A DNA stretch of 64,000 nucleotides, from contig NJFT01000147.1 in assembly GCA_002221725.1 (NCBI GenBank), positions 40,454 to 104,453 on the forward strand, written 5' to 3'. The position numbers were made by a program, and so were the translations under genes. How positions within the stretch are numbered: the first letter of the stretch is position 1; the number at the start of each line of letters is the position of its first letter. The stretch is from Scedosporium boydii (Eukaryota; Ascomycota; Sordariomycetes; Microascales; Microascaceae). Below, in pieces: positions 1 through 13,071 of this stretch. The notes under the pieces were generated by a model. That model was given only the letters and a program-made list of their open reading frames with translations. It did no database searches and was not told where the DNA came from.

Positions 1-2126
1 CATCCTCCTCCCCATCCCACTCCGCATTCACGTTAACTCTCCGTAGAGACCTCCGCACGGCCCTCTGGTCCCGGCTACTGCCGCTTCTCGTCTGACTCTT
101 CGGTCTAATACGCGGTGAGGGAGGAGAACTGTCCGCCGCCAGGGCATGCGGGTGGGGGCTACTCTCTCTAAATTGTTGATAAGAGGAGAAGCCGCGGCAT
201 CTGGCGTAGGCTTTGAGAGCGAGCTCCACTTGCTCGGGCTCGATGACGAACCGAGAATCCGTGGATCTGTAGATGGGATTCTCGGGGTCGAAGTGAGCCA
301 AGTAACCTGCTTCTATCCAACCCCCGGTGTTCCGACTGTATTGTTCCCACGAAGTTAGCTCAAAACCTCGGCTTCGCTCTGTAAAACACACGACGCCTTT
401 TGGATAGAGATAGAGATAGAGAAAGACAGCTTACGGAGTATCGAAAAACATAATGGGAAACTCCCGCGTAGCCTCCTGCGACTCCCCGTCGCGGTACCCC
501 TCAACCCATCCCAGAATACGGGGGACCTTCCAGTCGATTTTGTAGCAGGGCGGGATCCTGGTCTTGTTTCGGTCCAGGAGGCCGAAGCCGTTGAGCCCGC
601 CCCAGGTTTCTGGAAGCCCAGAGTTGGGCGAGCCGTCCCATCCAAGCACGAAGACCAAGTAAAAGACCTGGTCGGGAGGCCAGAAAGCATAGTAGATCCC
701 CCCATCTTCGGGTCGTGTAATCGGGCTCTCGGGAAGAATATCGCTTCTCTTTATTGAGGAAGATGATTTCTTACCCCGAATAGCAACACTATTGTTGTTG
801 TTGCTGTTGCTGTCTCCGGGGGTAAGCTTCTCATTCTTTTCGTCAGGCTGATCCCGTTGGCCAATCGATGTGTTCGTGGTTTTGGTCTTGGAGCTAGTCC
901 CGCACTCAACTGTGTTGAGAGGTTTGTATCCCTCCTTAATGGCCTTGTCCATTGCGCGGTTGTTCAGCTCCGCCAGCTTCTCGTTGCAACCGACGACTTC
1001 CCATCCAAGGTGCTCAATAGAATTGCCATAAGACTTGTACAGCTCATGCAAGCTGGATGCCAAATGTGACGCAGCGCTTCGTAAGACGCTCTTTTCACCT
1101 GCAAAATGGACTTTATGCTCAGATGTCTCGCATTTGACAATGTACCACTTCTTCCGTCGCCCTTTTGCTGGGAATTGGACTATTGCATGCTTATATTCTG
1201 CCTCGCCGTTCTGGTACACCTCGTCAAACGTGATTTTGCGGAGCTCCTTGGGTGGATTTCCAGTCGCTGTGCTGTATGGTCCTTCGGCGCCGCCACTGCC
1301 ATGTCTTGCCTTTTTTCGAACGGGGGCAACTTCTATTGTAGATTCGTCTTGTAGAGGCCGTTTTGCGGACTAACACTCCAAGTAGCAATAGATTAGCAAT
1401 GGCTCGTTTGGCTTAATAATGATGACGACGATGATCGATACGCACCAAGAGCTGCTCGGGCGGCAATATGCCTGCCTCAACGAGGGACCGACCCTGGCTT
1501 AGACTCGGAGCTGCAGAGAGCACAGAAGAACCGTCGACAGAGTCATTCGAAGCGGGGTCATTGCTCGGCCGTTCCCTAAGGAAGTCGTTTTCCACACCGC
1601 AGAGGCTAATGCCAACAGGGCTAACTTCACCATCCCCAAAGAGAACCATGCTATCCTCGGGTGTGTTCTTTAAACAAGTCGACGTTAGCAAGACCCCCTC
1701 CATTGACAGAAATTTTCTAGAAGTGGCCGAAACAAGAGTTAATCGAAGAAAACCTACCAAACCATCCGGCGGACTATTCGCCCGCTCCCCGCCCCTAATC
1801 TTCTTCAACTCCTCGTGTAAGTCGTTCCGGTACGCATCAATCTTCTCCAACGAACGTCTCCTGACCCAGCGGTACTCCGAGTCCTGGGGCATGAGCTTCA
1901 TCCTAAGCAGTTCCGGGTCCCACCTCGGGTTCTCGAGCGCCGTGGCAAGAATCCGCCTGGTCTCGCGCTTGATTTTTTGTAGCTCGCCATCTTGAAGCTC
2001 TTCCTCGAGCCTGATCTTGGCTTCGCACTGGCGGATGAGATTCCGGATTCGGGATCCCGGATCGTCCTCTTGCCGGTTGGGAGTATCCTCGCTCCTGGCC
2101 GGGTCCATGGTGCCGGTTGCTTCCAT
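1..2126 (-). CDS. Uncharacterised fungal protein, 3' end beyond window
   Basis: The reading starts at an ATG at 2126. Three exons fit in phase: 2126-1446, 1369-435 and 335-<1. The introns are 1445-1370 (donor GTGCGT, acceptor TTAG) and 434-336 (donor GTAAGC, acceptor ACAG). At least 650 residues lie in the window and the frame stays open at base 1. The N-terminal 120 residues are charged and probably helical (Glu/Arg/Lys-rich). A low-complexity Asn/Ser stretch lies in exon 2. It is followed by an aromatic-rich block (YYAFWPPDQ, then WGGLNGFGLLDR) that looks like a folded domain, and a basic Ser/Arg-rich tail. I do not recognise the family. A donor-like GTAGGT at 1757 lies inside exon 1 but finds no good in-phase acceptor, so I read that exon as continuous. 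The neighbouring TOR gene is on the same strand. Confidence 0.6.
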
Positions 2127-3865
2127 GGTGCTGGCTGCTGCCTTACTTTAGGTATAGGGGCGTGTACGCTGCTATGTGGAACCGGATAGAGGGCAAGAGT
2201 TCAGAAGACAAAGAAAACAATAGATGGAGTAAAGACCTCGAAAGGAGTAGAAAAGGAACCAAGGGTGTGAGACCTTGACGAAGACAAAGTGCTGAAGCCC
2301 GGGTATGCTGGGACTCACTCCTGCAGGGCGATGAGAGCTGCAAGCGGGGAGCTGGTGGATGTATTGGAGCAAAAAAGTTTTCTTTTGGAACGGAGCAGAA
2401 GGACCAGAAAAGACAACTTGAGAAGAGAAGATTCAAGTTGCCAAGGAGATTAAAAGGCCTCGAGAGAAGCTCGAGGGGGAAAGAGAGGATTTCTAGAATC
2501 TACTCTGTGATAGTATTTCTTGAGAGGGAAGGCACTCCCTTCCCATCTCAGTCGAGGATAAGTCGAGGAAAAGTCCGGGATGCACCTGCCGTGCAGAACG
2601 CAGCCATGATACTTATTTTCCGTTTGCAGGAGCGACCGAGATGCAGAAACGCCATCGAATATTGCAATTATTCAAATGTACATCAGTCTGTACATGAGTC
2701 TGTACATGAGGAGTACATGATCTCCTTGAGCATGCAATATTGCTAAACCAAAGAGAACTGCATCGTGGCCTAGAAGAGAGGTTGTTACAAGAAGGACATC
2801 CTGAGAAGGTATCGAATTGACTTGCATGAAGGAGCTTGAGATGATTATGTGCTTGTTCTCTTGATTCCGTTTGTCTGCTAACACCAGAGCCAATAAGAGA
2901 AGTGATGGTCTAAAACGGGAATCGTTTGCTCTGTTCCCTCCCAAAAGCCAATCCCACCACGAGAATGCAGGCCTGCAAAGACGCCTGGACCGATGAGGAT
3001 AAGATGAAATGCATATCACGGCTTCTTTAGTCTTCTATTCGCTGCTCATTCAAGATCCACCTTGCAAACGACTTCGTCCTCAGAATACCCGTCTCAACTA
3101 CTATTCCCGGCAATTACATAGAATGGGAATGTAGGCAAGCAACTCTTCAACTCGGCGCACACTCTCATCGACTGCCATGGTCAAGTTCGCTTGCAAGGAG
3201 GTGTCGGCGCGTCAGCAAACAAGCCGCTTTTGTGCAGCTGCTCTCGCCGGCATGCCAAAAATAACGGCCAACATGCGCGCATGGGCATGGAACATCGGCC
3301 TACTTATGTCGAAAGCAAACGCTCAGAGAGAAATGAGCCTCGACACTCTCCCGTGGGAGCTGGACGAGTCCAAGTGTCGCAGTGTCGTGCGCTTCTCCAT
3401 ACAAACCCGTACTTATTGATCCGTGTTTACACCTCTGGGACTTTCTTCGAACTGCATTAACCACATCATCGAGTAAGCCCACCCAAATATCAGAATAAGA
3501 AGTAATTCATTCAGATGGCGATAAAACACAACTGGATATATAGTAGCTAAAGGAGTCCTATAACCTCAACGCCAACAGCCATGCCATCAAATGCACCCCC
3601 CTTCGCGCTCTTCCCTCAGCAATGTTCCTTCATCAATTATGAAATAGGTCAGTCGGAAAGATAGGTTCGCAAGACGTGAAGGCCGGGGGGGGGGAAATGC
3701 CACCCAAAACTCGAGAAAATAGAATCGTCCTCCTCCTGCACATCAGAAATGTGAAAGAGCTACGCCAAGCTCGAAAAGAAAAAGGGAAAAAAAAGAAGGT
3801 AACGAAAAAAAGAGTCCATGGCATCAAAGAATCGTCCGAGATCCATCCCACTCCTTGCCTCCCTT
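2127..3865. other. Intergenic region between the partial gene and TOR
   Basis: No convincing gene. It is the upstream region of the partial gene and the 3' flank of TOR. It holds an exact 12-bp tandem duplication at 2686-2709 (unit GTCTGTACATGA) and a G homopolymer near 3685. The open frames here are short and lack splice-linked partners. Confidence 0.6.
2686..2709. repeat. 12-bp direct repeat, two exact copies
   Basis: The unit GTCTGTACATGA occurs twice back to back. A third TGTACAT lies just upstream and an AGTACATGA just downstream, so the tract is rich in the palindrome TGTACA. Function unknown. Confidence 0.7.
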
Positions 3866-6800
3866 CTACCAGAAGCTACACCATCCAATATAATGCTGGC
3901 AGAGATTCTCCAGCTTCGTTGCCTCAATGATCAGCTTATTAACCTGGCTAACCACATCTAGCTCCTCGGCGTTCTTGAAGTCCCGACCCGTAAGTTTCTG
4001 CTGCACACGGTCGAGCACCTCGAGAGCTCTAGCGTTCTGCACTTCGACGACGTCGGTGTGACCGTTGCTGTTGCCGTTGACCACTCCGTCTCGCGCGACA
4101 GACGAGTTGGTCCTAGCCCGGGATCGCGTGCTTGGGAGGCCGGTTGGCATTCCGTCCATGCCTGCCTGGGCAGCCATGAGATCTTGCGGGCGACCGTCGA
4201 GAACCGAAGCTCGTCGACCACGGCCGCCATGCGGGCCCGCGATCGCGGCTTCTCGCGCCGACTGGAAGGGTCCAGCAGGACTTTGTGTGTTGGTGAGACG
4301 CCAGGTTAGGAGGGGATCGTGGATGAACTGAACCGAAAAGTTAGTAACAATTATGGGACGAAAAGGGCAAGGGTAAGGGGAAGAAAAAAAGAACAGGGAT
4401 AAATATGGATAGATCACTCACAGCTTCAAGGACAGCCATCACACTCTCCTTATTCTCCCGTAAAACTCTCATGACATGTTCACACGTAATCCTGAAGCTA
4501 CCCTCGATATTGCTAACTTCCATGGCGTACGTGAGCATACGCGTGAGTCGGAACGGCACTCGCTCGGGGTACTTCTCTCGCTTCATGGCAACCTCGAAAC
4601 AATCGCCGAAATCAATGTGGATAATCTTGCCCGTGATACGATCAAGCATGAGATTCGATGGGTGGCGATCGCCGAGACCCAGGATGTAGCCCACCATCGA
4701 CATGACGCCGAGCGACCGCGTGTAGTTGGTACGCCTCTCGAGCCAGGCTTCCGAGCTCTTGCTCTTGAGCCAGAGGACGCGGTACAGATCCTGACCCGTG
4801 GTGTTGTCCAGTGCATAGCCAAACACCTCCACCTTTTGCATGAGCGTCAAGTTATCATAGTCGGGCGCCATCTGCAGCATGATGCGGTGCTCGATGTTGA
4901 GGAGAATCTTGCGGCTTTCGCGGTATTCGCGAATAAGCACGTGAAGCGTGTCGCTATTGGGAACCCAGCCGAGAAGACCCGAGTTCTGCGACAGGGGAAT
5001 CGCAGGGTAGCGCTGGATGTTGAGGTGGCGCTTGTAGCACTCCGAATCATTGGCGAGGAGCGTGTTACACAGGCCGAATAACTGCATAACTCTTTCGTCT
5101 TGGCGGATATCTTCGTGGCCTTTGAGTAGGAACGCGTACGAGATGCCGTCGCTACCGCTAATGTTGAGCTTACGCGGTCGCTGCTTCGAGTTGATGACGG
5201 TGAATGTCGAGTCGAACCCTTGGATCCTGACGACCGGCGCACCGCTGCGGTACGTTCCGGGGACGGCAAGGTCGAGGTCCTTGGCTGCGAGGAGTTTGGG
5301 CGAACAGTAGGTGAGCTCCAGAGACGTCACCTGCGGAAGCTGTCTGGAAATCCGCCTGAACACCTGATAATAGAGGTCCCAGGCTTGGTTGAGGTCGTTG
5401 ACATCCTGCGTCGTCTGGTACTGGCGGCACCACTCCCGCGCCTCCGTCAAGTCGCGACCAAAGGCCTGGACAAACGATATCTCTCGCAGTGTCTCTGGTC
5501 CTCGCTCTAGGAGATCGTGAAGGGGGCCGAGAACGGAAAACATGCCGTCAATGTTGTGATCGCCAAAGTAGAGGCGCGATGCCTCTTCCAGACCCTCGTG
5601 CCAAAGTTCGTGCCAGAGTACCGCGACCCGAATAAGCTCTTGGCTGACAATTTCGGCTTGTGCGACGAGGTTGGCGCTGTGTTGACGCATGCTATCCATG
5701 ATTTGAGCCGCCGACTTGGACCGCATCGAGCTCTGAGACGATTTCATCGCCACGGTAAGCGGGTACACCAAGGCCTGGGGGTGCGCTCGACCGACATCAG
5801 CCAGGAGATTGTGAACCGACTGCTGCACGCGTCTGTTGGGCTGGTTGATGCGGGCAATGAGCTGAGGAATCACCTCGAGCCAGGTGTCGACGCTAATGTT
5901 GGCGAAACCTTCGGTAACGGCCGAGTTGACCTCGGCGCTGCCGCCGTGAGCAAACCAAAGCGTCAGAAGACGCAGTGTGTCTTGCAGCGAGCTTCCCGCA
6001 GACAGGGCAATAGACTTGAAGAATCCGCGGACGGCGGGAACGACATGGTCCAGAATAATGGCCGGGTCAATACCAACGTGCTCCCTGTCTGCACGAGAGG
6101 TGATCTGGTTGACGATTTCAAAGTTGGCGAGCGCCCATCCGTGCCACGCCTTGTACCAACGAGGGTTGTATTTTGTAGCCGCCGAGTACGCTGACAGAAC
6201 CTCCCGAACCTGCTCCTGGTGCCAGGTATCGCGGTGAAGCGCCCGTATCCACTCACCCTGTCGGAGGTAGCATTTCGCCAACAGCACCGTCTGGTCCTGA
6301 AGCGCCTTGTGAGTCTGAGGGCTCAGCACCGAAGGATCAAGAGGATGCTGGAAGTTGAAATCGCTCGAGATCTCGAACCCATTGGGCGCTTGAGCGCTCA
6401 ACTGGTCCTTAATGTGCTCCAATCGAGCCGCCGTCTCGTGGGTAAACTTTCGAAGGGAGTACAGAGCCCTGGAAGGTAGGTCGTTGGTTTTGATACCGCC
6501 AGACTGCACGCCGAGATCCCATTGATACTTCAAAATACCGTAGATGACCTGAGCGGGAATGTTCCTATTGTGCACAGGTTGTTGTCGGTCTCCCCAGTAA
6601 GGAAGGACCGACTCCAGGGGCCCCTCGATGCCGACAAGCTGCTTGAGTGACTTGTCGGCCAAGCCCATCCGGCCAGACTTGCGGCACAGGTTCGCAAACT
6701 TGATCCACATGTGCATATTCTCGGCGGGTGAGATGACCAGAGCCCGCAACCTAAGCATTCGGTGCCAGACTTCGACGTTGCGCTGGCAGCCCTTAAGCCG

Positions 6801-9800
6801 TGCTTCCCATGTACGCCGCATGGTCGCTTGCTTGCGTTCGTCGCATTGTTTGTAGACAATAAGCTCCTCGAGCTCGGCAAGCATCTGCACGCGCACGACA
6901 ACCTGGTAAGCTCGGTTGTACGATTCGCTGACAAGCGCGCTGAGCTCGGTATCCAGCCCTTCCCGCGCATGCTGGACGCTATTGAGGGCCTCGCGGAACT
7001 GATTGCGGTGCAGAGCAAGGATGGCGCTAAAGAATGAGCGATCTGTCGACGAGCGTCGCATGGACTGCAAGTAATTGTCCATCGAGTCCCACTTGCCTAG
7101 ACCCCATGCAGCGGCCGTGGCAAGCGGTGCGATAAGTCGTTGTAGGTCAGGAGTCGCCGACTGCCATTTTTCGTTTGCGAGAGTTGCGAGGGTGTCCCAT
7201 TCACCGAGGGCGTGCAGACACCTCATCTTGCCCATAATAACCTCGATGGGGACGGCCTCGTTGTTATTTTCGGCATCTTCCAATCTCTTATCATAGAAGG
7301 CCAGGGCCTCCTCCCATCTCTCGAGCTTCTCGAACCAGGTCTCCCTCAGAGTGATTCCGTCCTTGTACAGCTGTGCGCGTCGAAGGATACCGATGGCAGC
7401 GTCAGACTGTTGCAGCTGATTGTTGATAACGATAAGAGCCTCAACAGCGCCACTGCTCTGGTCTTGAAGGAACTCGAGTTCCTTGTAATGAAGGGCCTTG
7501 GCGTATGCGTGGCAGCGGGCGGCCTCCCGACCGAGGACACGGATATCAATAGGGAGGGCCTTGTCGTCGTGTTCCATAAACTCGGCGAGGTTGAGCAGAA
7601 GTGCAAGCAGATCAGGAGGCACATTTTCGGACTTAATAGCACTCTCAATATTTTGAATCAGCTCGTCCTAGAGTACATAAGAAGGGTTAGTCCTGCCAAC
7701 AAATCGTTTGCTCAAAACTTCCTGTGGGTAAAACATACTTGAAACTGCTCATAAAGTTCCCCCCAGCATGACACAAATGCCGAGTTAAATAGTTCCCGGG
7801 CAAGAGGCAGGTACACGCTGGCCAAGCTCGCGCAAGCCCTGAGGGCATGGTTCGGCGACTCGCTCAAGAGCGTTGTGCTAAATCGCCGGAGCCACTCCTG
7901 CCAATCCTCTTTCGTCGATTTGCCCTTCGTATCCCATGCGGCCTTGAGGTGCACGGGGTTCATCTCAAGCTTCTTAGACGCGAGATCACCAAACAGAGGC
8001 TCGTCCACCTGATCCGCAGGCCTTTCGGAGGTCAAATGCTGAGGCAGAGGTTCTCCTTTTTGGAGCTTGCTCACGAGGAGCTCGTAATTCTGGTGCTGAA
8101 TTTGATTGCTTGCCAGAATTTTGTTAACGGAACTCATGAAGGGAATATATTCCCTGCCGAGTCCTTGGATAAGGGCACAAAGTGTGTCGAGAGCCGCAAT
8201 CCGCAGGGAGGATTCGCCAAGCGTCAGGACACGGGTAAGGGGGTGGATGATTCTAGACGCAAAGTCGTTGAGATTGACCTCTCGTGAAAGCTTACCAATT
8301 GTCTCAATCGCGAGTTTCCGAATGTAGATCGGTTGACGCTGCTTTTCAAAGGTACGCACGATCACAGGGATGATCAAGTGCATGTACTCCTCACTGCTAG
8401 ATCCAAAGACCAGGAACGCATGAAGGACTCGCTCAGAAGGAATTCGTTTGGTCGAAGCATCCCTCTCTAGGGCGCCAAGCATCAAGGGCAATAGACCAGC
8501 AAGGTATATCTTGAACTCGCCTTCCAAGGACCTCGAGATGGCTTCGATCAGCTGCAGGATCGTTGTCTGAAGCGAGGACGACGTGTTCCAGTACTCCTCG
8601 AGAATCTCAATGATATCAGGCAGGTAGTTTCGAATGTGCTGTCGCACGATGCTCACAAGCGTCGCGAGCTGGTTGAAGTAGGACTCGAGCCGCTGGGCGG
8701 TGGATGATCGAATAACGTGGAGGAATGCCGGGATAATCCTATCGAGGAATTGAACACATTCGAGTCCTAAGGTGCGGAAAATGTTCATAATCGCCTCGAT
8801 CACAGCGGCGTGGTGCTGGACCAAAGAAGGGTCGTTTAGAATCTGCAGGAGAGCGTTTATCACAACAGTCGAGTAGTACTCCTTGTTCGAAGGCATCAGC
8901 CCCGTCATCATCAGGGAAATGTCGGTCATTTGGGTGGCCTCGACTCGACGTTGCAGTTCCGGAGTGCGCTCCTCAACTTGCTAAGATGATAGAGATTTGT
9001 TAGTACGACGACGACGGCTTCTTGGGGTGCAGCCATCCACCCCATCATAAATGGGCGGCAGCGGGATGCTGTGCTTGGGATATCTAATTGATGCGAATGC
9101 GCAAGGGGTTGACAGCTCGTCATGTCCCTCTTCATCATCTGAGACTTCAGACAGAGATTGTTGGATGATGTTGATATCCGCGTATGTAGTCGCGAAGGTG
9201 GGCTTTCGGGCAAGGCTATGGTAGTCGGAATTTACCTGGTGCTTGTAAGGGTCCAAAGCGCCCAGAATACCCATCAGCTTGATCGTTTCCTGCCTCAAAA
9301 GCCCATGATGGCCTTCGGACCGAATGATTCCTTGCAGCAACTCGAGCAGTTCGGGGTACTCGAGGTAAGGCTGAATGACGTATCCCGAGTTGCTCGCCAG
9401 TTGGCCAAGCGCATGGAGGGCGGCTTCTCGCTTCGCGTTCGAGCTTTGATCCTGGAGCGCACTAATGATGAGCGGCATAAGCTGATCCTTGTATGGCAAA
9501 AGGTCCTCGCCGCCGACAGTTGCCAGCTCGCCAATCGCGTTGAGGATGGTGGCCGCCACGGACGCCGTTGCGTCGCTCGCCTTCGGTAGCAGAACGGCGA
9601 TCATGGGTTGGACGTACGGCCGAATCAAGCCCTGGGCATTCTGAATTAGTAGGCTAAGCAACCTTGCGCTCTCTTCCTTGTTCCTGGCCACATCTGAAAA
9701 CTCTAGCTCCGTGAGCATCTGGAGAAGAGACTTGCGCAGCGAGGGAACGATGTAAGCAGGGTTGTACTTGGCCAGGCGTCCAATAATTGAAATGGCCACT

Positions 9801-12187
9801 TCGCGAATCGCAAACACCTCATCGTTCAACGCAAGGAGAAGGATCCTAATGTTCTCGGCCTTGGCGAGGTGCCTATCGAATCGTTCGTCGAGGGCAGCGA
9901 GCACCGTCTGCCGAATGGTTGGTTCGGGATCCGAGATTCCTACAGTAAGTAGTTTACCAATCACCTCACCTACAACCTGCAAGGCATGCTGGCTGGTCTG
10001 GCTGACAATGATGTCCTCCACGTAAAGCTGACAGCAGGTAAGGGCGGCGGCTTCTCGGATTTCGGGATCGTCATCGTCGACGTACTTTATGGCAACGTCG
10101 CGTACGAACTCGTTCAGGACGTGGCCTTGAAGGTGTGTTAGTTTCCCTCTTCCGTTGGGTTCGTTAGGAAGCGGCGAGTTTGTCAGATACGACATGCCAG
10201 GTGAGGTGAAGCTGAAATCAGAAAGCTGGGGTACAGGTGCAGTGGGCGTCAACGCCCGGATTGGAGAACTGTCCCCCTAGGACTTTGTAGGACCCGATCC
10301 TTGGCATGGTTGACGAAAATAGGAGGTCAGGCGGGGACCAGCACTCTGGAGCCGACGGTGCGCAGGGTTATCAGACGCGCTCAGGCCAAAAGTCTTCTTC
10401 ACTGAAGAGAAGGCCGAATTTTTACGAGCCCGTCCGCCTCGGCCATACTTATGGCTCTGACTGTCGGGAGGTGGTTGCCCTGGGGTAAGCTCAAACCGCC
10501 GTGGCGGAGGTAGATTCAACTGATATCGGGAAGGGAAAAGCACTTCAGTACCTGAAAAGTCGAAGCTGCCCAGAGTGTTGAGGGCTAATTTGATCTCAGC
10601 CTTCCTATGCTCGTAGGCTTGGGGGTCCTTGGAGTCTTTAGGGACGACTGGTAAAGAATTGAGCGTGTTCGGCTGGGGTGCGCCGAGGGGTTTGAATGGC
10701 TCTCCGCAGAGCACAATGCTCAGCATATCGAGGAGCCTCTCTTGGATAGTCGCTTTGACGGGAGGAATATAGAAGGCAATATCGACGAGCGCTTGCGTGA
10801 GCTTGGGTGTGAGCTCGCAGGCAAAGATTGGATCGAGCAACGCTTCCATGTACTTGCTCAGGGTTTGGCCCACGGCCACTGCTAACCGGCTGATGCAGTC
10901 AAAGACCGGGTCGACAGATCCCCTCTTTCGAGAAGAGACACTGAGCCCCTCGCACACGTAAATCAGGACACCGTCGAGGTATGGCGCAATCGCACTCTTG
11001 ACCGAATTCGCAATGTTTCCGATAGCAAGGAAGGCATCGTTGCGATCCTTGTCTCGCTTCAGCATGCCAGTCAAATAGAGCATAAACTGGTGGAGGTACC
11101 GGCCCGCAAACGCGGCAGGGGCATAGCTCGCAAGGTCGGGAATAAGAAGGACGATGGTTTTTCGTATCGTGGGATCCCGATGGTCCTTGTGTTTGAAGAC
11201 GATATCGCAGGCATCATCGTACCGATCTTGCATGTACATTCCACCCTGTTCCAGGAGCTCTTTCAGCACGAGAAGCGAGCCGTGGATAGACTCGACAGTG
11301 TTGACCTTGAGGCCCTGGTTCATTTCGGTGTACATCTTGTTCATCCAGGTCTGCTTCAGCTCCTGGTCTCGCTCCCTGATAATCCTGAAGCAGGCGCTAA
11401 CCGTCTCGGCAGCAGTAGTGCGGATGAGCTGGCGCTGGTCGCGGAGACCCACCCAGATGAGGTCAAAGATGAGGCCCACGTAGTTGTACATCAGGGTTGG
11501 GGCATTCCTGGCCAACTCTCGGAGCTCGAGGACGGCACTATATCGTCGCTCTTCGATCCGCTCGGACTGGAGCCATTCAAGGGCCGTTTTTACCTCGGCC
11601 TCGACTAGTTCTGAGGTCAGGGTACCGCCGGGTCGGCACAGTTTGCCGAGAGCCATAGCAGCCGCCTGCATGGGGTTGATGTCCTTGCCCCGGAGGATGG
11701 TCTTCAGATTCTGCGTGAATCTCGTATATTTCAACGCAACGTCAACACCTTCGAAGTCGATGAGGGCGTCAAGCGCATAGATGCCGCCTAGTCGTTCGGA
11801 GGAATCGCTTCCATGGGTGATGAGTTGTGTGATTCTGTTGTTGACGGCTGTGTAGAAGGCATGGAAGTGCTCGGGGGAGAGGTCTGGGGGAGGAGTACGT
11901 TAGCAGCCGGGAGGGATAGTGCGCGAGAGAGGGCGGCAGGGCAGAGCTGGATGGAGGTAAAGAACAAACCTCGGTGGCAGACGATTACAAGATCCCGCAG
12001 CTGCGCTGCGGCCCGTCTGCGGACATCATCAGAAGTTCTAGAGCAAAGAGGTTAGTCGGTGGGAAAGCGGAAAGCCCTCGCCAAGTTCGAGGAGCAGACG
12101 GAATTACCTAGACCGAAGCTCCTTCGCAATGACGTCCAGCCGCTCCAGCGCAACCACCTGTTGCTGCGTGAGCTGTTGCTGCGGCAT
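3866..12187 (-). CDS. tor: Target of rapamycin (TOR) kinase
   Basis: Phosphatidylinositol-3-kinase-related Ser/Thr kinase, the core of TORC1/TORC2, which couples nutrients to growth. Seven exons join in phase: 12187-12108, 12037-11970, 11883-10552, 10125-9236, 8980-7739, 7667-4422, 4327-3866, giving 2439 residues, a normal TOR length. The order is N-terminal HEAT repeats, FAT (about 1270-1800), FRB (about 1880-1985), kinase (about 2005-2290) and FATC at the C-terminus. Visible motifs are [17 protein letters not shown], the catalytic loop GLGDRHPSN, the metal-binding IDFGD, and a FATC ending HYIGWCSFW. In [11 protein letters not shown] keeps the Ser (about residue 1900) whose mutation gives rapamycin resistance in yeast and human TOR, so rapamycin sensitivity is expected. 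The introns at 10551-10126 (426 nt) and 9235-8981 (255 nt) are long and mostly open. The joins [13 protein letters not shown] and DPYKHQ/QVEERT agree with yeast and human TOR as I remember them. It is divergent from Rtf2. Confidence 0.96.
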
Positions 12188-13071
12188 GGCTCCTCAGCTA
12201 CTCATCAACAGCAAGCTAGAAGAAAAAGGAAGACATGGACTTGTAGCACTACGGAGGGAGGTGCTTTTCAATGACGCTGTCGATTGAGTTCGTAGGAGTT
12301 GGAGATGGTTTGACGTTTGAAAGGAGGACTTCGATGCGAGGTGGGGAGGATGAATTAGACAAGTCGCGATGGCTTCGGCGGCGGTTTGGTTGTAAAGAAG
12401 AAATGGCGGGTCGAGAGAAGGTTGGTTCGTGAAGATAACTCTGTCTTGTGATTCCTTAACTGCACAGGGAGTGCAGCCAAGAGACGAAGAAGGCTCAAGA
12501 AGTCATTAGAGAAAAAAAAGTGGTGTGTTGGCGACAATGGCAGGACGATGAACAAGAGAGAGCATCAAGCCTGGCTCGGGTCGGGGTTTCAAAGAAACGA
12601 TAAATGAATTTAGGAATCAAGCGCAGGACCAACTGGAGTCTGGAGCTGCTGGAGCTTGACAGCTGGCGTCGCCAGTCGGGAACCTGGATCCAGTGGTACG
12701 AAGTACTTGATACAAAGTACATGGGCCCTAGGCGGGCGTTTCCTCTTGGCTCACCCACGTATGGTCACGTGAATTGGACCAGTTTCAATTCAAAATGAAT
12801 TCATTCACCCAACATGCTGACATAAGCTATGCTGATGCTGAAGCAGCTTGACCAAGAATATTTACACGTGCGGGACGAACATGGGTGGTCTCGTATCTTA
12901 TCTTGAATCCTGCATCTCCGCCACCCTCAACGGACTTGTCAATTCTCTTCACGCGACGTCAATCACTTCCCTTTAGCCACTTCTAAGGTCAACCGAAGTC
13001 CATATATTAATCGCAGCTCGCCGCTTTACCACTAATCTATCCCACCTTCACAAGCGCGATCCTCCACCATC
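12188..13071. promoter_or_regulatory. Divergent promoter region of TOR and Rtf2
   Basis: 884 bp between the start codons of TOR (-) and Rtf2 (+). It contains the palindrome TCACGTGA at 12765-12772, an E-box/CPF1-type sequence, and a CACGTG at about 12866. A sequence ACTAATC precedes Rtf2. No gene is seen inside. Shared regulation is only inferred from the layout. Confidence 0.5.

Noticed and set aside
1672..1757. Intron in exon 1 of the first gene (donor-like GTAGGT)
   Set aside because: No in-phase acceptor with a normal YAG was found and the frame is open throughout.
10269..10448. Alternative 180-nt intron (donor GTATGG, acceptor GACAG) removing only the in-frame TAG in TOR
   Set aside because: Phase fits, but the donor and branch point are weaker than those of the 426-nt intron, whose removal gives the known TOR junction [13 protein letters not shown].
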